Made by a program: the position numbers and the translations under genes
The notes under the pieces: model-generated
Databases searched by the model: none
What the model saw: only the letters and a program-made list of their open reading frames with translations
What the model was told of the DNA's origin: nothing
DNA from: Planctomycetota bacterium
GTDB taxonomy: Bacteria > Planctomycetota > Phycisphaerae > Phycisphaerales > SM1A02
Direction: 5' to 3'
Assembly (NCBI GenBank): GCA_024230295.1
Contig: JAAERN010000076.1
Coordinates: 1-64,000, forward strand
DNA length: 64,000 bases
Shown: positions 52,463-64,000 of the stretch, piece after piece
Position numbering within the stretch: position 1 is the stretch's first letter
How the letters are laid out: each line of letters begins with the position of its first letter

Positions 52463-54121
52463 CTACTCCGGTTTCTCGCTTGAAGATTCCTCAGCCTCAG
52501 CAGCATCCTCCGCCTCGACTGGATGCGAGGCAAACCAGGCTGCAACGGCCTCGCGATACCGCTGGGGGATCCGCCGGACATCAACACCCTCGGAAGCTCT
52601 GCGGCGCGCTTCCAGAATCGGCGCGGCGACGACCTGCCCGGGGTTGCCTCGGCGAAGAGGTCCTGAGATCGGTGAAGTTCCCACGAGCGGAGCCGACGAA
52701 TCGATTGACGAATCCGCCTTGGCCGCAACGAGCGTGGTTTTCTCTGAATCGCCTTCCTTCGACCTGCCACTGCCCAGTCCTTTGGCTCTGGTGGACGGTC
52801 CCGCCTTGGCAGATGAGCCCCCGCTTTTACACGCCGACTTACACGCGGACTTGCACTCGGAGGCTTTCTTCGACTTGCTCTGGCACTTCGCAAGTGACTT
52901 GCACTGCGACGGCTCCTTGCCCGAACTCTTTCCTGGGTTCTTGCACTGGCTCGCGGCAGACTTGCACTCGTTTGCCAGTGACTCCATCGCCTTCGACGCA
53001 GCGGATTCCGTATTGAGAAGCCGCTCAAGTTCCCGTTTCTGCGCCTCGGTGAGGTTCTTCGCAGCCTTGATCTTCTTCGCGGCTTGAGGTAGGTCATTGA
53101 GATCAGCCGGTTTGATTCCCGCAGCACGCATGGCGGCTTTGGAACTGCTTTGGTCCGCAGCGGCATCCTGCAAATCCTGAGCCAATGCCTCAAGTGCCGC
53201 AGCACGAGCTTCTGCATCGGACTCCGATTCAGACTGAAGCAATTCGAGTTCCGACTGAGCGACCTCGAAGTCTCCCGCTGCCAACGCGCGGCGCATCGAA
53301 GTCGCTGCATCTTCGCCATCCGTTGGCAGACTGCGCAGCCGCTCTCGAACCCGCTCGAACTTCGCCTGTTCGGGAGAGGTATTGAATTCATCCAGCCGAC
53401 GATTCAACATCGTTAGCTTTTTGATTGCCTCCTGCCGAATCTGATCGGGCGTCTTCAGATCATCTGGAATTTCAAGTTCGAAGTCCTCGCCAAGTTCCTG
53501 CGCCAACTCAGGCGCCGATTCGACAATGTCGCGTACTTCCTCAAGCATCGCGTCAGTCTCAAGCTTGGCCTGCGCCATGTCGCGAGAATCCACCTGCGGC
53601 GCAGCCTCACCGATCGGGGGCAGCCACACCACAACCACAGTTGCGATCGCCAGCGGCAGCGGCCACCACCATCGCTGAGGCACGGTGATCGGCACAGCGG
53701 CAGGAATGCCCCTGCGAATGCGAGGCATCTCCGCCAAAGCGGCTGCCGCTTCACGCTGCGCGTTGCAGACCGGACCATCGGACTCGCCCTCGAAGGCGAG
53801 CGCCGTCGAAAGGGTGTCGTTCAATCCCAGTCGTTCATCAAGGACAATGGCAGCGGAGCGGCGACTGACTGCCAGCCTCGGCGCAATGACCGCCAACACA
53901 ACCAACATGGCGGCAGCAAGCGAGAGCACAATCCAGCCCCACGGAAGCGGACCGGCACCCGCCAGGTATGCCCACAGTGCCACTGCCACCGCCACACCGG
54001 ATGCGACCGCAGTGAGCACACAAGCAATCTCAATGAGAAGATTCAGTGTCAGCCGGCGAGCGGCTCGCCCGATCAGGCCGATGACCCGGCGACTGAGTTT
54101 CACAGTCGTGGTTGACTCCAT
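52463..54121 (-). CDS. DUF4175-like protein with Cys-Lys-Ser repeat
   Basis: A 552-residue protein. The N-terminus has two membrane segments (about 30-55 and 60-82) and the sequence ARLAVSRRSAAIVLDERLG, then GLNDTLSTALAF, as in DUF4175-like proteins. A third segment lies near 160 (WWWPLPLAIATVVVVWLP). A long Glu/Ala-rich helical part follows. At about 378-433 is a low-complexity stretch with seven cysteines in xCKS-like units (ECKS, QCKN, QCKS, KCQS, ECKS, ACKS, ACKS). The C-terminus is acidic. The start is ATG 54121; longer frames are rejected. It sits upstream of the ABC genes in the MoxR cluster. Function unknown. Confidence 0.72.
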   Translation of the reverse strand: MESTTTVKLSRRVIGLIGRAARRLTLNLLIEIACVLTAVASGVAVAVALWAYLAGAGPLPWGWIVLSLAAAMLVVLAVIAPRLAVSRRSAAIVLDERLGLNDTLSTALAFEGESDGPVCNAQREAAAALAEMPRIRRGIPAAVPITVPQRWWWPLPLAIATVVVVWLPPIGEAAPQVDSRDMAQAKLETDAMLEEVRDIVESAPELAQELGEDFELEIPDDLKTPDQIRQEAIKKLTMLNRRLDEFNTSPEQAKFERVRERLRSLPTDGEDAATSMRRALAAGDFEVAQSELELLQSESESDAEARAAALEALAQDLQDAAADQSSSKAAMRAAGIKPADLNDLPQAAKKIKAAKNLTEAQKRELERLLNTESAASKAMESLANECKSAASQCKNPGKSSGKEPSQCKSLAKCQSKSKKASECKSACKSACKSGGSSAKAGPSTRAKGLGSGRSKEGDSEKTTLVAAKADSSIDSSAPLVGTSPISGPLRRGNPGQVVAAPILEARRRASEGVDVRRIPQRYREAVAAWFASHPVEAEDAAEAEESSSEKPE

Positions 54122-54189
54122 CCCCCAAGTGTACGCTCGGGAGGCTCTGTGCCGGGAATTTCTCTCGCAACCTCTGTTCAGGAGTCCCG

Positions 54190-54723
54190 TCAGGCTGTTC
54201 CTGCTGCAGGATGCCGCCAGGCTACCCAACCGAATCCTGCACCCGTGCCCAGCAGCACGATTGCCAATCCGCCCGAGCTCAGAACCCACCAAGCCATCGG
54301 AGCGGCCGGGTCGGGGCCCACCGCGCAGAGCGCCAGCGGCGTCTCGGGGGCCAACTGAATCTTCCAAGTCCCAGACTGGCCTGCATCAAATGAGCCGATG
54401 ATCTCACCGGCCCTGCTCGGTTCGCTGTAGCGAATCATCCGCTCAGCTGGCACGATCGCGTGCGAACTGCCTTCGGGATCAATGAGTTGAATACTCGCAG
54501 CCGGAATCAGTCGCCCGGTCTTATCCACGCCCTCAATAACTGCCCTCGTTTCACATGCGAGAACCCACCCGCCCGGCTCGGCAACCTGAAACTCAACCTC
54601 ATTCGCAACCTCGTAGGTTCGTAGCGAAAAAGCCGAGATGGACCCGAGCGTTCCAGCCAGCAAGACCACGATCGCGCCAAATCCGCAGGCCACAGCCGCC
54701 CACGCCAAATGCCGGCGAGTCAC
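54190..54723 (-). CDS. Hypothetical two-segment membrane protein
   Basis: A 177-residue protein with an N-terminal membrane segment (about 8-30), an extracytoplasmic beta-rich domain of about 100 residues (VEFQVAEPGGWVLACE, TWKIQLA), and a second segment (about 145-167). No family recognised. It starts at GTG 54723 in a GTGA overlap with the nrnA-like gene. The 68 bp before the next start at 54121 hold nothing I can name. Confidence 0.7.
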   Translation of the reverse strand: MTRRHLAWAAVACGFGAIVVLLAGTLGSISAFSLRTYEVANEVEFQVAEPGGWVLACETRAVIEGVDKTGRLIPAASIQLIDPEGSSHAIVPAERMIRYSEPSRAGEIIGSFDAGQSGTWKIQLAPETPLALCAVGPDPAAPMAWWVLSSGGLAIVLLGTGAGFGWVAWRHPAAGTA

Positions 54724-55724
54724 AACGACTCCAACGCGGCAGCGACAATGGCAGCAGCCTCATCCATCGTCCCCTCGATCCGAGCCCCCGCAGCATGGAC
54801 ATGACCGCCGCCGCCGAGGCTCCTCGCCATGTTTCGGGCATCGAGAAATTCGCCATCCGGCGTTGCCGGAGGCTTGGAGCGGAAACTCGCCTTGACCCCG
54901 CCCTCCTTCTCCTCAATCAGCAGCACGGCCATTTCAGAACCGTCTACGACCAGCGGTGCATTGACCATACCGGTCACATCACTTCGCCGTCCATCGGTCT
55001 CATCGAAGTCACCGCGAGTCAATCGCATGATTGCAACCTGCCCTTCGTGCACCCACTCGATGCTTGCCAGCGCGCGAGCCTGTAATGCCAACCGAGCGCG
55101 GCGGGCCGTCTCCTCGATCATGCGGTGCAGGCCATCCTTGTCAACGCCGGTCGCGAGAAGTCTGGCGGCGACTGCAAAGGAAGCGGCGTCGGCATTGGCC
55201 TGCCGGAACCAGCCGGTGTCGGTCGCAAGACCTGCAAAGAGCGGCTCGGCAACATCCAGCGTCAAAGGGCGATCCAGACAATCAAGCAACTGCAAGGCCA
55301 GCATCGTGCATGAGGCAGCGGATGCATCGACGAACCTCGCCGCAGCCACATCGTCGCCGCTGGCATGGTGGTCGATCCCGATCACACGATCGCTTCGATC
55401 TCGCAGCCACTGCTCGAGCGGCCGCAACTGGCCCCAAGCGCCTGTGTCGAGGACCAGGATGAGGTCCGGTTCGAGGTCAGGAATATCCTCTGACGCTCGA
55501 ACCCTTGTGAGGGCGGTGTCCCTTGCCAATGCCTCGATGGGAGGCGGAATCGATCCGAGCATCCATGCGTGCATGGCGTGTGAGTCACGAAGGCTCCGCA
55601 CGACACCGAGCACCGATCCTATCGCGTCGCCATCCGGCTTCTCGTGGGATGTGCAGACAATTGTTTTAGCCGACATGATCCGATCGGCAAGTTGTTTCAG
55701 ACTGGCAGTGGATTGGTAGGGCAT
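54720..55724 (-). CDS. DHH/DHHA1 phosphoesterase (NrnA-like)
   Basis: A 334-residue protein of the NrnA oligoribonuclease/pAp-phosphatase family. DHH domain: TSHEKPDGDAIGSVLG (Asp metal ligands), LILVLDTGAWGQL, and VIGIDHHASGDD (the DHH motif). The DHHA1 domain ends MARSLGGGGHVHAAGARIEG. It would degrade nano-RNA and 3'-phosphoadenosine-5'-phosphate; pAp is the by-product of the PAPS-dependent sulfotransferases encoded 32 kb away. Start ATG 55724, 22 bp from ribF. Confidence 0.92.
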   Translation of the reverse strand: MPYQSTASLKQLADRIMSAKTIVCTSHEKPDGDAIGSVLGVVRSLRDSHAMHAWMLGSIPPPIEALARDTALTRVRASEDIPDLEPDLILVLDTGAWGQLRPLEQWLRDRSDRVIGIDHHASGDDVAAARFVDASAASCTMLALQLLDCLDRPLTLDVAEPLFAGLATDTGWFRQANADAASFAVAARLLATGVDKDGLHRMIEETARRARLALQARALASIEWVHEGQVAIMRLTRGDFDETDGRRSDVTGMVNAPLVVDGSEMAVLLIEEKEGGVKASFRSKPPATPDGEFLDARNMARSLGGGGHVHAAGARIEGTMDEAAAIVAAALESL

Positions 55725-55746
55725 AGGGAGGGAGAGGATACGGACC

Positions 55747-56655
55747 TCAGGGAGTCGAAGCCGGCTTGCCGCGAAGAACTTCCTCGATGTCGCGAGCGAT
55801 CTGAGCTTTCAGCGTGTCCAGCGAGTCGAAGCGGGCCTGATCACGAATCCAGCGATCCATATCGACCCGCAACCACCAGTCGTACTCGCCGACCGGGCCA
55901 TCCCAACCGATCAGATGCACCTCCGCAACTCGTGGCGTCTGCCCGAACGAAGGCTTGGTGCCGATACTCACGGCCGCGGGATACGTGCCGGCCGGGCACG
56001 TCGCCACACCTGCATACACGCCATCGGTAGGAAGAAGCAGGTCGCCGTGATCCAGGTTGGCCGTGGGGCAACCAATTTCACGCCCCCGGGCATCTCCCGG
56101 AACGACTCGCCCCTCAAGACACCAGTGGCGACCAAGCAAACGAGCGGCATCACCAATACGACCTTGGGCGAGAAGTTCACGAATCATGGATGATCGAACG
56201 ACCACCTTTGTTTGGTCCGCCAACGTGGCAGAGACCTCATCGACGAGTTCGACCTTGAATCCAATGGCATCTCCGAACGCTGTCAGTTCAGTGATTCCAC
56301 CTGACCGATTCAAGCCAAATCGGAAGTCATGCCCCTCCACCACAACATCCGGATTCAATGGTGCCACGCAAGATCGAATGAACGCTTCGGGGGACTGCAT
56401 GAGCCAGTCCCGATCGATTGGTTGCATCACGACGTCATCGACGCCCAGTTCTCCCAAGGTGATGACTCGTCGCTCTGGAAGCATGAGCCTGCGAAGCGAT
56501 ATGCCCGGCTGCAGAAGTTGTACCGGTGGAGGATCGAAGGTCAGCACGACCACCCGCCCCTTCGCACCAGCAGCCTTTCTCGCAGCCCCCACGAGCGCGG
56601 CGTGGCCGAGATGTACCCCGTCGAAGTTGCCAATGATGACCGCAGTCGTACCCAT
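55747..56655 (-). CDS. ribF: Bifunctional riboflavin kinase/FAD synthetase
   Basis: A 302-residue enzyme making FMN and FAD. The N-terminal nucleotidyltransferase domain has VIIGNFDGVHLGHAAL and VVVEGHDFRFGLNRSG. The C-terminal kinase domain starts near 180 and carries REIGCPTANLDHGDLLLP and YAGVATCPAGTYPAAVSIGT. Length is normal. Start ATG 56655. It diverges from the glutamate dehydrogenase gene with 91 bp between. Confidence 0.95.
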   Translation of the reverse strand: MGTTAVIIGNFDGVHLGHAALVGAARKAAGAKGRVVVLTFDPPPVQLLQPGISLRRLMLPERRVITLGELGVDDVVMQPIDRDWLMQSPEAFIRSCVAPLNPDVVVEGHDFRFGLNRSGGITELTAFGDAIGFKVELVDEVSATLADQTKVVVRSSMIRELLAQGRIGDAARLLGRHWCLEGRVVPGDARGREIGCPTANLDHGDLLLPTDGVYAGVATCPAGTYPAAVSIGTKPSFGQTPRVAEVHLIGWDGPVGEYDWWLRVDMDRWIRDQARFDSLDTLKAQIARDIEEVLRGKPASTP

Positions 56656-56714
56656 AACCACCACGGTATCCGCCCGGCCCGCCGAGGGAGCGTCGAACCC
56701 CGCTGCAGCCCTTT

Positions 56715-56727
56715 TCCCAGACTGGGA
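56715..56727. promoter_or_regulatory. 13-bp palindrome upstream of glutamate dehydrogenase
   Basis: TCCCAG-A-CTGGGA is a perfect odd-centred palindrome ending 19 bp before the dehydrogenase ATG, in a 91-bp divergent gap. It could be an operator half or leader hairpin. Chance occurrence is possible. Confidence 0.3.
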
Positions 56728-56746
56728 TGTTCGTTACCTTTTACGG

Positions 56747-59706
<2,960 letters not shown>

Positions 59707-59710
<4 letters not shown>

Positions 59711-61122
59711 GTTACCCCGCCATCCTGCTTGCGAGTGTTCTAGCCGCATTCCAGGTCACTCCGCCTCCATCGGAGTCCGACTCCCCCAGTTCAAGTCCAC
59801 CGGAAACAAGCGACCCGCAATCGGCTGCTGCCATTCCTCCGGCCGAATTGCAGGATGGGGCCCCACTCCTTCGATGCATCGTCCACTATGACGGTCGACA
59901 CCGCATATGCGGGCATGTGATGGAAGAACTGCAGAACGCCATTCGGATTCAGGATGAGTCCGGAGTCGATCACATCATCGAGATCGAACGCATTGTCGCT
60001 ATCGAGCCGATGCTTGAGGTCCCCGTCCCGACGGAAGGAATCGTCGAACTTCTGGATGGCAGGCAGTTTCGCGGACTCGTTCAGCGAGATGACTGTGATG
60101 TCATTGAACTGATGCTGCATGGAGTCCCGATCGAAATCGATCGAACTCGCGTTTCCAAAGCATGGATTTTGGAGCCGGTTGCGATTCGGTACAAACAACT
60201 CAAACCAATGATGCCTTTGGAACGGCCAGGATCTCACATGGCGTTGTGCCGATGGCTTGTTTCCGAAAAGGCGTGGGATCTTGCGATTCTGGAGTTGGAG
60301 TCGCACACGAAGATGCACCGCTCGCTGGAAGCGAATCGGCTTCTTCGAGTCGCCAAGGTTCACCAGAAGCTCGCCGAGGCGATTCGGGCGAATCCTCGCG
60401 AACAGTCGAAACTACAAGCCTCGGCGCCGGGACTGACACCTGTTGATGAGGCTGCCGTCAACCTCGTTCGCGTCTACGAAATTGATCTCAATGATCCACC
60501 CCGTATCCGCATCACCGAAGACACCCGGCGGCGATTCTTGGAAGCTTACACAACCAGTGCGCTCCTTCCGTCAACTGATGCCGAACGGCAGCAAGTGCTC
60601 GATGCTCCACCGATTGACTTCCTCAAGTTGCTGTTTGCACATCGAGCAAGGGAGTATTACGGAGAGGTCGAAGTACTTTCCGAGCCGACCGCACTCCGGC
60701 GATTCCGGCAGGCCGTCCACGATCAATGGCTGATACCTCGCTGTGGCAATTCGGCCTGCCATGGTGGGACCAACGGTGGTCGCTTCAGGCTGATTCGGCA
60801 CAATCGACTCAACGATCAGATCCGCACCAGCAACCTGTTGATTCTTGACGAGTTGATTCTCGACGGTCAACCCATGATCAACTGGGATCGTCCCAAGGAC
60901 TCGATCCTGATCCAACACGCACTCCCTCGAGATCGCGCCGATCGTCCGCACCCGCCGATCGCTGGCTGGCGTCCGGCGCTGGAAGCCCCGGAAAGCCAAG
61001 GAACCTTGGCTTCTATCCAGTGGATCGAATCGATGATGTCGGCCCCTCGCCCGGACTATCCCGTTGAATCACCGCTCCCAACACCCAAAGAGCCAGACTC
61101 CGGACCCCGGATCCCTCGATAG
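59707..61122 (+). CDS. Exported protein with CX4CH motif
   Basis: A 471-residue protein with a short hydrophobic N-terminus (AILLASVLAAFQ), then a Ser/Pro linker. A beta-rich region (about 50-155) with two similar segments, IVHYDGRHRICGHVMEE and IVELLDGRQFRGLVQRD, suggests an internal duplication. A helical middle follows. Near 340-370 comes LIPRCGNSACHGGTNGGRFRL, where Cys346-GNSA-Cys351-His352 resembles a c-type heme site, but with four rather than two intervening residues. It overlaps the glutamate dehydrogenase stop (ATGA, 59707-59710). Function unknown; the CHGG context resembles planctomycete cytochrome-like domains. Confidence 0.75.
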
Positions 61123-61231
61123 TTTCTGTCTAACCTGCCGAGATCGACACCGCAGGTGTACTCGGCCTATTTTGCTACCCCCTGCTATAGTCCCCGATCC
61201 GAAATCGTCTTCAGGATTGGAGTTCCCCCCT

Positions 61232-62533
61232 ATGGTCCGCTCGTCTGCCAGCCTGCTTCTTCCCGTTGCGATCCTCGCTTCGGCACTCGTAGGCTGCGAA
61301 AGTCAGGATGCCGCCGAGCACCGTGCCGCAGTCAAGGTCATCGAGACGGCTTCGACAACCCTCGCCGAAGCTCCTGCAATTGGGGCTGGAGCCGCTGCGA
61401 AGTTCAACGGACTGGCTCGCGATCTACGAGGGCTACGCGGCGGATCCCGTGAACTCAAGGCCAGCCGCGACCAGATGCTGTGCCAAGTGGAAACGCGGCT
61501 CAGTGAGATCCTCTGGCAAGACGGCCTTGCTGATCGCGTCCGAGCTACAGAGGCCATGGCCGTCCTCGAAGCAAACCTTCAAGCGACTAAGTTGCTGCTC
61601 TCTCGGCTCCGAGCCGAAGAAACCATCCTTGCCCGCCCATTGACCGATGCACTCGTCGCCGAACGAGTCGAGCGACTGCAGGACAAGAACGCGAAGTCCA
61701 ACGCCCGCGACCGCGCTGCCCCCGAGGTCGCCAAACAGGGTGAGGCAATTGCCAATGCAACTCGAGAGGCGCAAGCACTTCGCCGTAAGGCCGCCAAACT
61801 GAAGGCACACGCCGACACGGTGGATGGGATTTCAAGCCGGGATCTTCGTATCGAAGCCGCTGACATCCTGCGACAGGCTGCCGCTATCGAGGCCATGATC
61901 GACAACGACTCGACGAGCATGGAGCTTCATCATCAGATGGTGCTTAGTCAGCTGACGCTTCAGAGCGATCAGGCTGCCACTGGTGTCAAAATCGTCGATG
62001 AAGAAATCGCTCGCGCCCAGCAGCGAGCCGCGGCCTTCCGGGAACACACCCAAACAGGCCGCGAGTCCGCCCAGCGATTGATCTCCGACCTCTCCGATTC
62101 AAGCAGCACGCTCATCACGCTGCTTACTGGCACGGTGCAGGAGAACTATGAAGAAACGATCTCACGCCTTGAAGCTGCCGCTGATGCCGCCCAGAAAGCT
62201 GCTCAATCCGGCAGTCGCGACAGCCGTGAAGTGGACACGCTGGCTGCGATCCGCTCAGAAGTCGGGTTGATCACAATCGCCTCGGCCCACCGAAACCGGT
62301 TGGCCGAATCCATGCGACTCCTTGAATCTCTTGCGACCTTGGGCGAGGCGACCCTTGGCTCAAGATGGGCCGAGACTCGCGCGGTGCTACAGGACAACTG
62401 GAAGGAAGCCGACGCGATCGTCAAACGCGCCACCACGGCGGCCGCCCAGTTGGCCAGCCAGTTGGGCGGCCCACTCGGCGAATCCATGCTGAGCCTGATG
62501 AACTCACCCACCGAGCCTCCAGCCGACAACTGA
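61232..62533 (+). CDS. Coiled-coil lipoprotein
   Basis: A 433-residue lipoprotein: signal with lipobox LVGC (Cys22), then almost entirely Ala/Glu/Arg/Leu-rich helices predicted to form coiled coils, including AEAQALRRKAAKLKAHAD-like stretches (about 170-190) and ARAQQRAAAFREHTQTGRES (about 255-275). No enzyme motif. Start ATG 61232 with GGAG nine bases upstream. A TATAGT at 61186 could be a -10 box, but no -35 partner is visible. Last 30 bp overlap the convergent queG gene. Confidence 0.8.
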   Translation: MVRSSASLLLPVAILASALVGCESQDAAEHRAAVKVIETASTTLAEAPAIGAGAAAKFNGLARDLRGLRGGSRELKASRDQMLCQVETRLSEILWQDGLADRVRATEAMAVLEANLQATKLLLSRLRAEETILARPLTDALVAERVERLQDKNAKSNARDRAAPEVAKQGEAIANATREAQALRRKAAKLKAHADTVDGISSRDLRIEAADILRQAAAIEAMIDNDSTSMELHHQMVLSQLTLQSDQAATGVKIVDEEIARAQQRAAAFREHTQTGRESAQRLISDLSDSSSTLITLLTGTVQENYEETISRLEAAADAAQKAAQSGSRDSREVDTLAAIRSEVGLITIASAHRNRLAESMRLLESLATLGEATLGSRWAETRAVLQDNWKEADAIVKRATTAAAQLASQLGGPLGESMLSLMNSPTEPPADN

Positions 62534-63580
62534 CTCCCCCCCTCGCTGAAGTGCCACAGCAGCTGCGGCGCGAGTCATCTCAGGTTCATCAACATCACAA
62601 ACGATCTCTCGCAGACGAGGCCGAACGCTGTCAAGGCGTCCTTCCGAAAGGAAACCTCCTGCAACAATGCAGGCGTTGCGTCGCCACATATCCAGAGTCG
62701 CCCGGGTCATTGATGTCCCGGCAATGGCGAGAACTCGCTCCTCTGGCGTCCAATCAAGGATGTGCACAACATCAATCTCGCCATGCTGAGACTCGTAGGC
62801 AGCATTGGCCTCTGCACCCATAGTGGCTACTGTCGGCGCATTGTGGGGGCACACACGCTGACATTCATCGCAGCCGAACAACCACATGCCGATTCCTTCA
62901 TGAAGGTCCTCTGGAATCGCCTCCCGACTCTCGATCGTTAATGCAGCGATGCACCGGTTTGCGTCAAGAGACCACGGCTCCAGTGCCTGTGTTGGGCAGG
63001 CATCGATGCATTTGGTGCAAGAGCCACACGGATCTGCCTGGAGTGTGGGTGTCTCGCAGACTTCAAGTGTTGTGATGATCTCACCGAGCATCATCCAAGA
63101 GCCAAGGCCCGGATCGATCAACATCGTGTTCTTGCCGACCCTGCCAAGTCCCGCTCGCTCAGCATGCGATCGTTCGAGGATCGGAGCAGTATCAACACAT
63201 GCTCGAAATGAAGCATCTGGCCATAGAGTGGACCATTGATCGCACAGGGCATGCAACCGCCGCTTCATTACCTTGTGATAGTCGCGGCCCCGTGCATACG
63301 CGGCGATATGAAGATCTCCATCCCTCCCGGACTTGTCCGGATGCGGAAGTCGATCAGCAACACACACAATCGAATTTCCACCAGAGAGAAGAAGTCGGGG
63401 ATCGATGCGAACATCGGTATGCCGCTCCATCCACCGCATGGCACCATGGCGATCAGCGTCGATCCATTCTCGGAGCGTGCCTCCACGCTCGGCGGGCGCA
63501 CATCTCGCAACGCCAGCTGCTGCAAACCCGGCGGCGAGGCAGGCCTCCACAAAGAACGATGCATCAGTCTGAGCAGCCAT
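62504..63580 (-). CDS. queG: Epoxyqueuosine reductase
   Basis: A 358-residue cobalamin/iron-sulfur enzyme, the last step of queuosine synthesis in tRNA. Motifs: YARGRDYHKVMKRRL, ACVDTAPILERSHAERAG (catalytic Asp), GLGRVGKNTMLI, ferredoxin clusters CGSCTKCIDACPT and CDECQRVCPHN, and HEAT-like C-terminal helices. It starts at ATG 63580, sharing its first base with the stop of the upstream helicase gene (TGATG). Confidence 0.95.
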   Translation of the reverse strand: MAAQTDASFFVEACLAAGFAAAGVARCAPAERGGTLREWIDADRHGAMRWMERHTDVRIDPRLLLSGGNSIVCVADRLPHPDKSGRDGDLHIAAYARGRDYHKVMKRRLHALCDQWSTLWPDASFRACVDTAPILERSHAERAGLGRVGKNTMLIDPGLGSWMMLGEIITTLEVCETPTLQADPCGSCTKCIDACPTQALEPWSLDANRCIAALTIESREAIPEDLHEGIGMWLFGCDECQRVCPHNAPTVATMGAEANAAYESQHGEIDVVHILDWTPEERVLAIAGTSMTRATLDMWRRNACIVAGGFLSEGRLDSVRPRLREIVCDVDEPEMTRAAAAVALQRGGESVVGWRLGG

Positions 63581-64000
63581 CAGAATGTCGTGTCGGACGC
63601 ATCCGTCGGCTCCAGCGCGGCATGCGCCGCGGGAAGCGTTCGTGCGCCAAACTCGACGAAGTCCACGGTGACAGTTGCACCTTGCGGTCGATGGCCGAAG
63701 CGAACTACGCGGCCGAGTCCAAACCGGGGATGGCGTACTGGCTGCCCTGGATGCACATCGAGCGTCACTGCCGGTGCCGAGGCCCAGGGATCATCCGGCT
63801 CCACAACTCGAACCGCATCAGCGGGAATCTCATCCAGAAACTGGCTGCCGGCCTGACGTTCCTGAATTCCTCGTTGGGTGCGAGCCATCGCACGACCAAG
63901 AAGAAGATAACGACGAGCCCGTGTCATCCCCACGTAACACAAGCGGCGTTCCTCCTCGAGCTGGGCCATATCGTCAAATGCCCTGCTGTGCGGAAGCACT
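63580..64000 (-). CDS. UvrD/PcrA-type DNA helicase, C-terminal end (5' part outside window)
   Basis: The frame is open to the right edge. It holds the last 140 residues of a superfamily 1 helicase: EEERRLCYVGMTRARRYLLL is helicase motif VI of UvrD/PcrA with the ATP-contacting arginines. After it comes a C-terminal domain with PGQPVRHPRFGLGRVVRF and VTVDFVEFGARTL, the Tudor-like tail that in PcrA/UvrD contacts RNA polymerase. It overlaps queG by one base. Confidence 0.9.
   Translation of the reverse strand, partial: VLPHSRAFDDMAQLEEERRLCYVGMTRARRYLLLGRAMARTQRGIQERQAGSQFLDEIPADAVRVVEPDDPWASAPAVTLDVHPGQPVRHPRFGLGRVVRFGHRPQGATVTVDFVEFGARTLPAAHAALEPTDASDTTF

Noticed and set aside
56057-56746. 230-codon N-terminal extension of the glutamate dehydrogenase frame
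   Set aside because: It is antisense to ribF, with Ser/Arg-rich low-quality sequence; the real protein begins at ATG 56747.

Overview
This window reads as a chromosomal segment of an outer-membrane-bearing bacterium, most probably a marine planctomycete of the Phycisphaerae type. That is an inference from gene content: a VPAPGA...RRRRR anchored surface protein of the PEP-CTERM kind, two TPR-sulfotransferases, a CRTAC1/ASPIC-UnbV repeat lipoprotein, a tricorn-type protease, a MoxR/DUF58/VWA cluster, MlaD/MlaF, an RND efflux system, and peptidoglycan genes (murA, murD). Coding density is very high. I recognise no rRNA, tRNA, CRISPR array, insertion sequence or prophage gene.

Layout. 1-14 kb: the 3' end of a repeat protein with a 129-bp DNA tandem repeat; a Bax-inhibitor-1 family protein; a coupled alpha-mannosidase (GH38) and Na+/solute symporter pair; a DUF167 protein; an MFS transporter; then a four-gene tetR-outer membrane factor-membrane fusion-RND pump operon in which every junction is an ATGA overlap. 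14-26 kb: a class II glutamine amidotransferase, a coupled glycosyltransferase/formyltransferase pair, and a divergent locus holding two TPR-sulfotransferases, two homologous TPR lipoproteins and one CRTAC1 lipoprotein. The last three genes are coupled by ATGA/GTGA overlaps. I regard this as the best candidate for an undescribed system (cell-surface sulfation or glycan modification). A PEP-CTERM type protein follows.

26-42 kb: a tricorn-like protease coupled to a 25-residue membrane peptide missed by ordinary gene calling, a YbdG-type mechanosensitive channel, a plant-type ferredoxin-NADP reductase, a fibro-slime domain protein, murA, and an operon of two DUF4190-like membrane proteins, mlaF, mlaD and a SpoU methyltransferase (no mlaE seen). 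Then come murD, pyrD and a TPR-YggX fusion.

42-56 kb: a long minus-strand run whose probable transcription order is ribF, nrnA-like DHH phosphoesterase, a small membrane protein, a DUF4175-like protein with a Cys-Lys-Ser repeat, an Fe3+-type ABC binding lipoprotein, an ABC permease fused in frame to an NHL-repeat lipoprotein, a double-VWA protein, MoxR, DUF58 and a BatA-like VWA protein. It mixes a Bat-type cluster with an ATPase-less iron-type ABC transporter. 56-64 kb: a 987-residue NAD-glutamate dehydrogenase coupled to a protein with an unusual CX4CH motif, a coiled-coil lipoprotein, queG and the 3' end of a UvrD/PcrA helicase gene.

Start codons were chosen by reading the bases. Many genes begin with GTG inside a GTGA stop/start overlap. 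Functional names rest on motif recognition without database searches.
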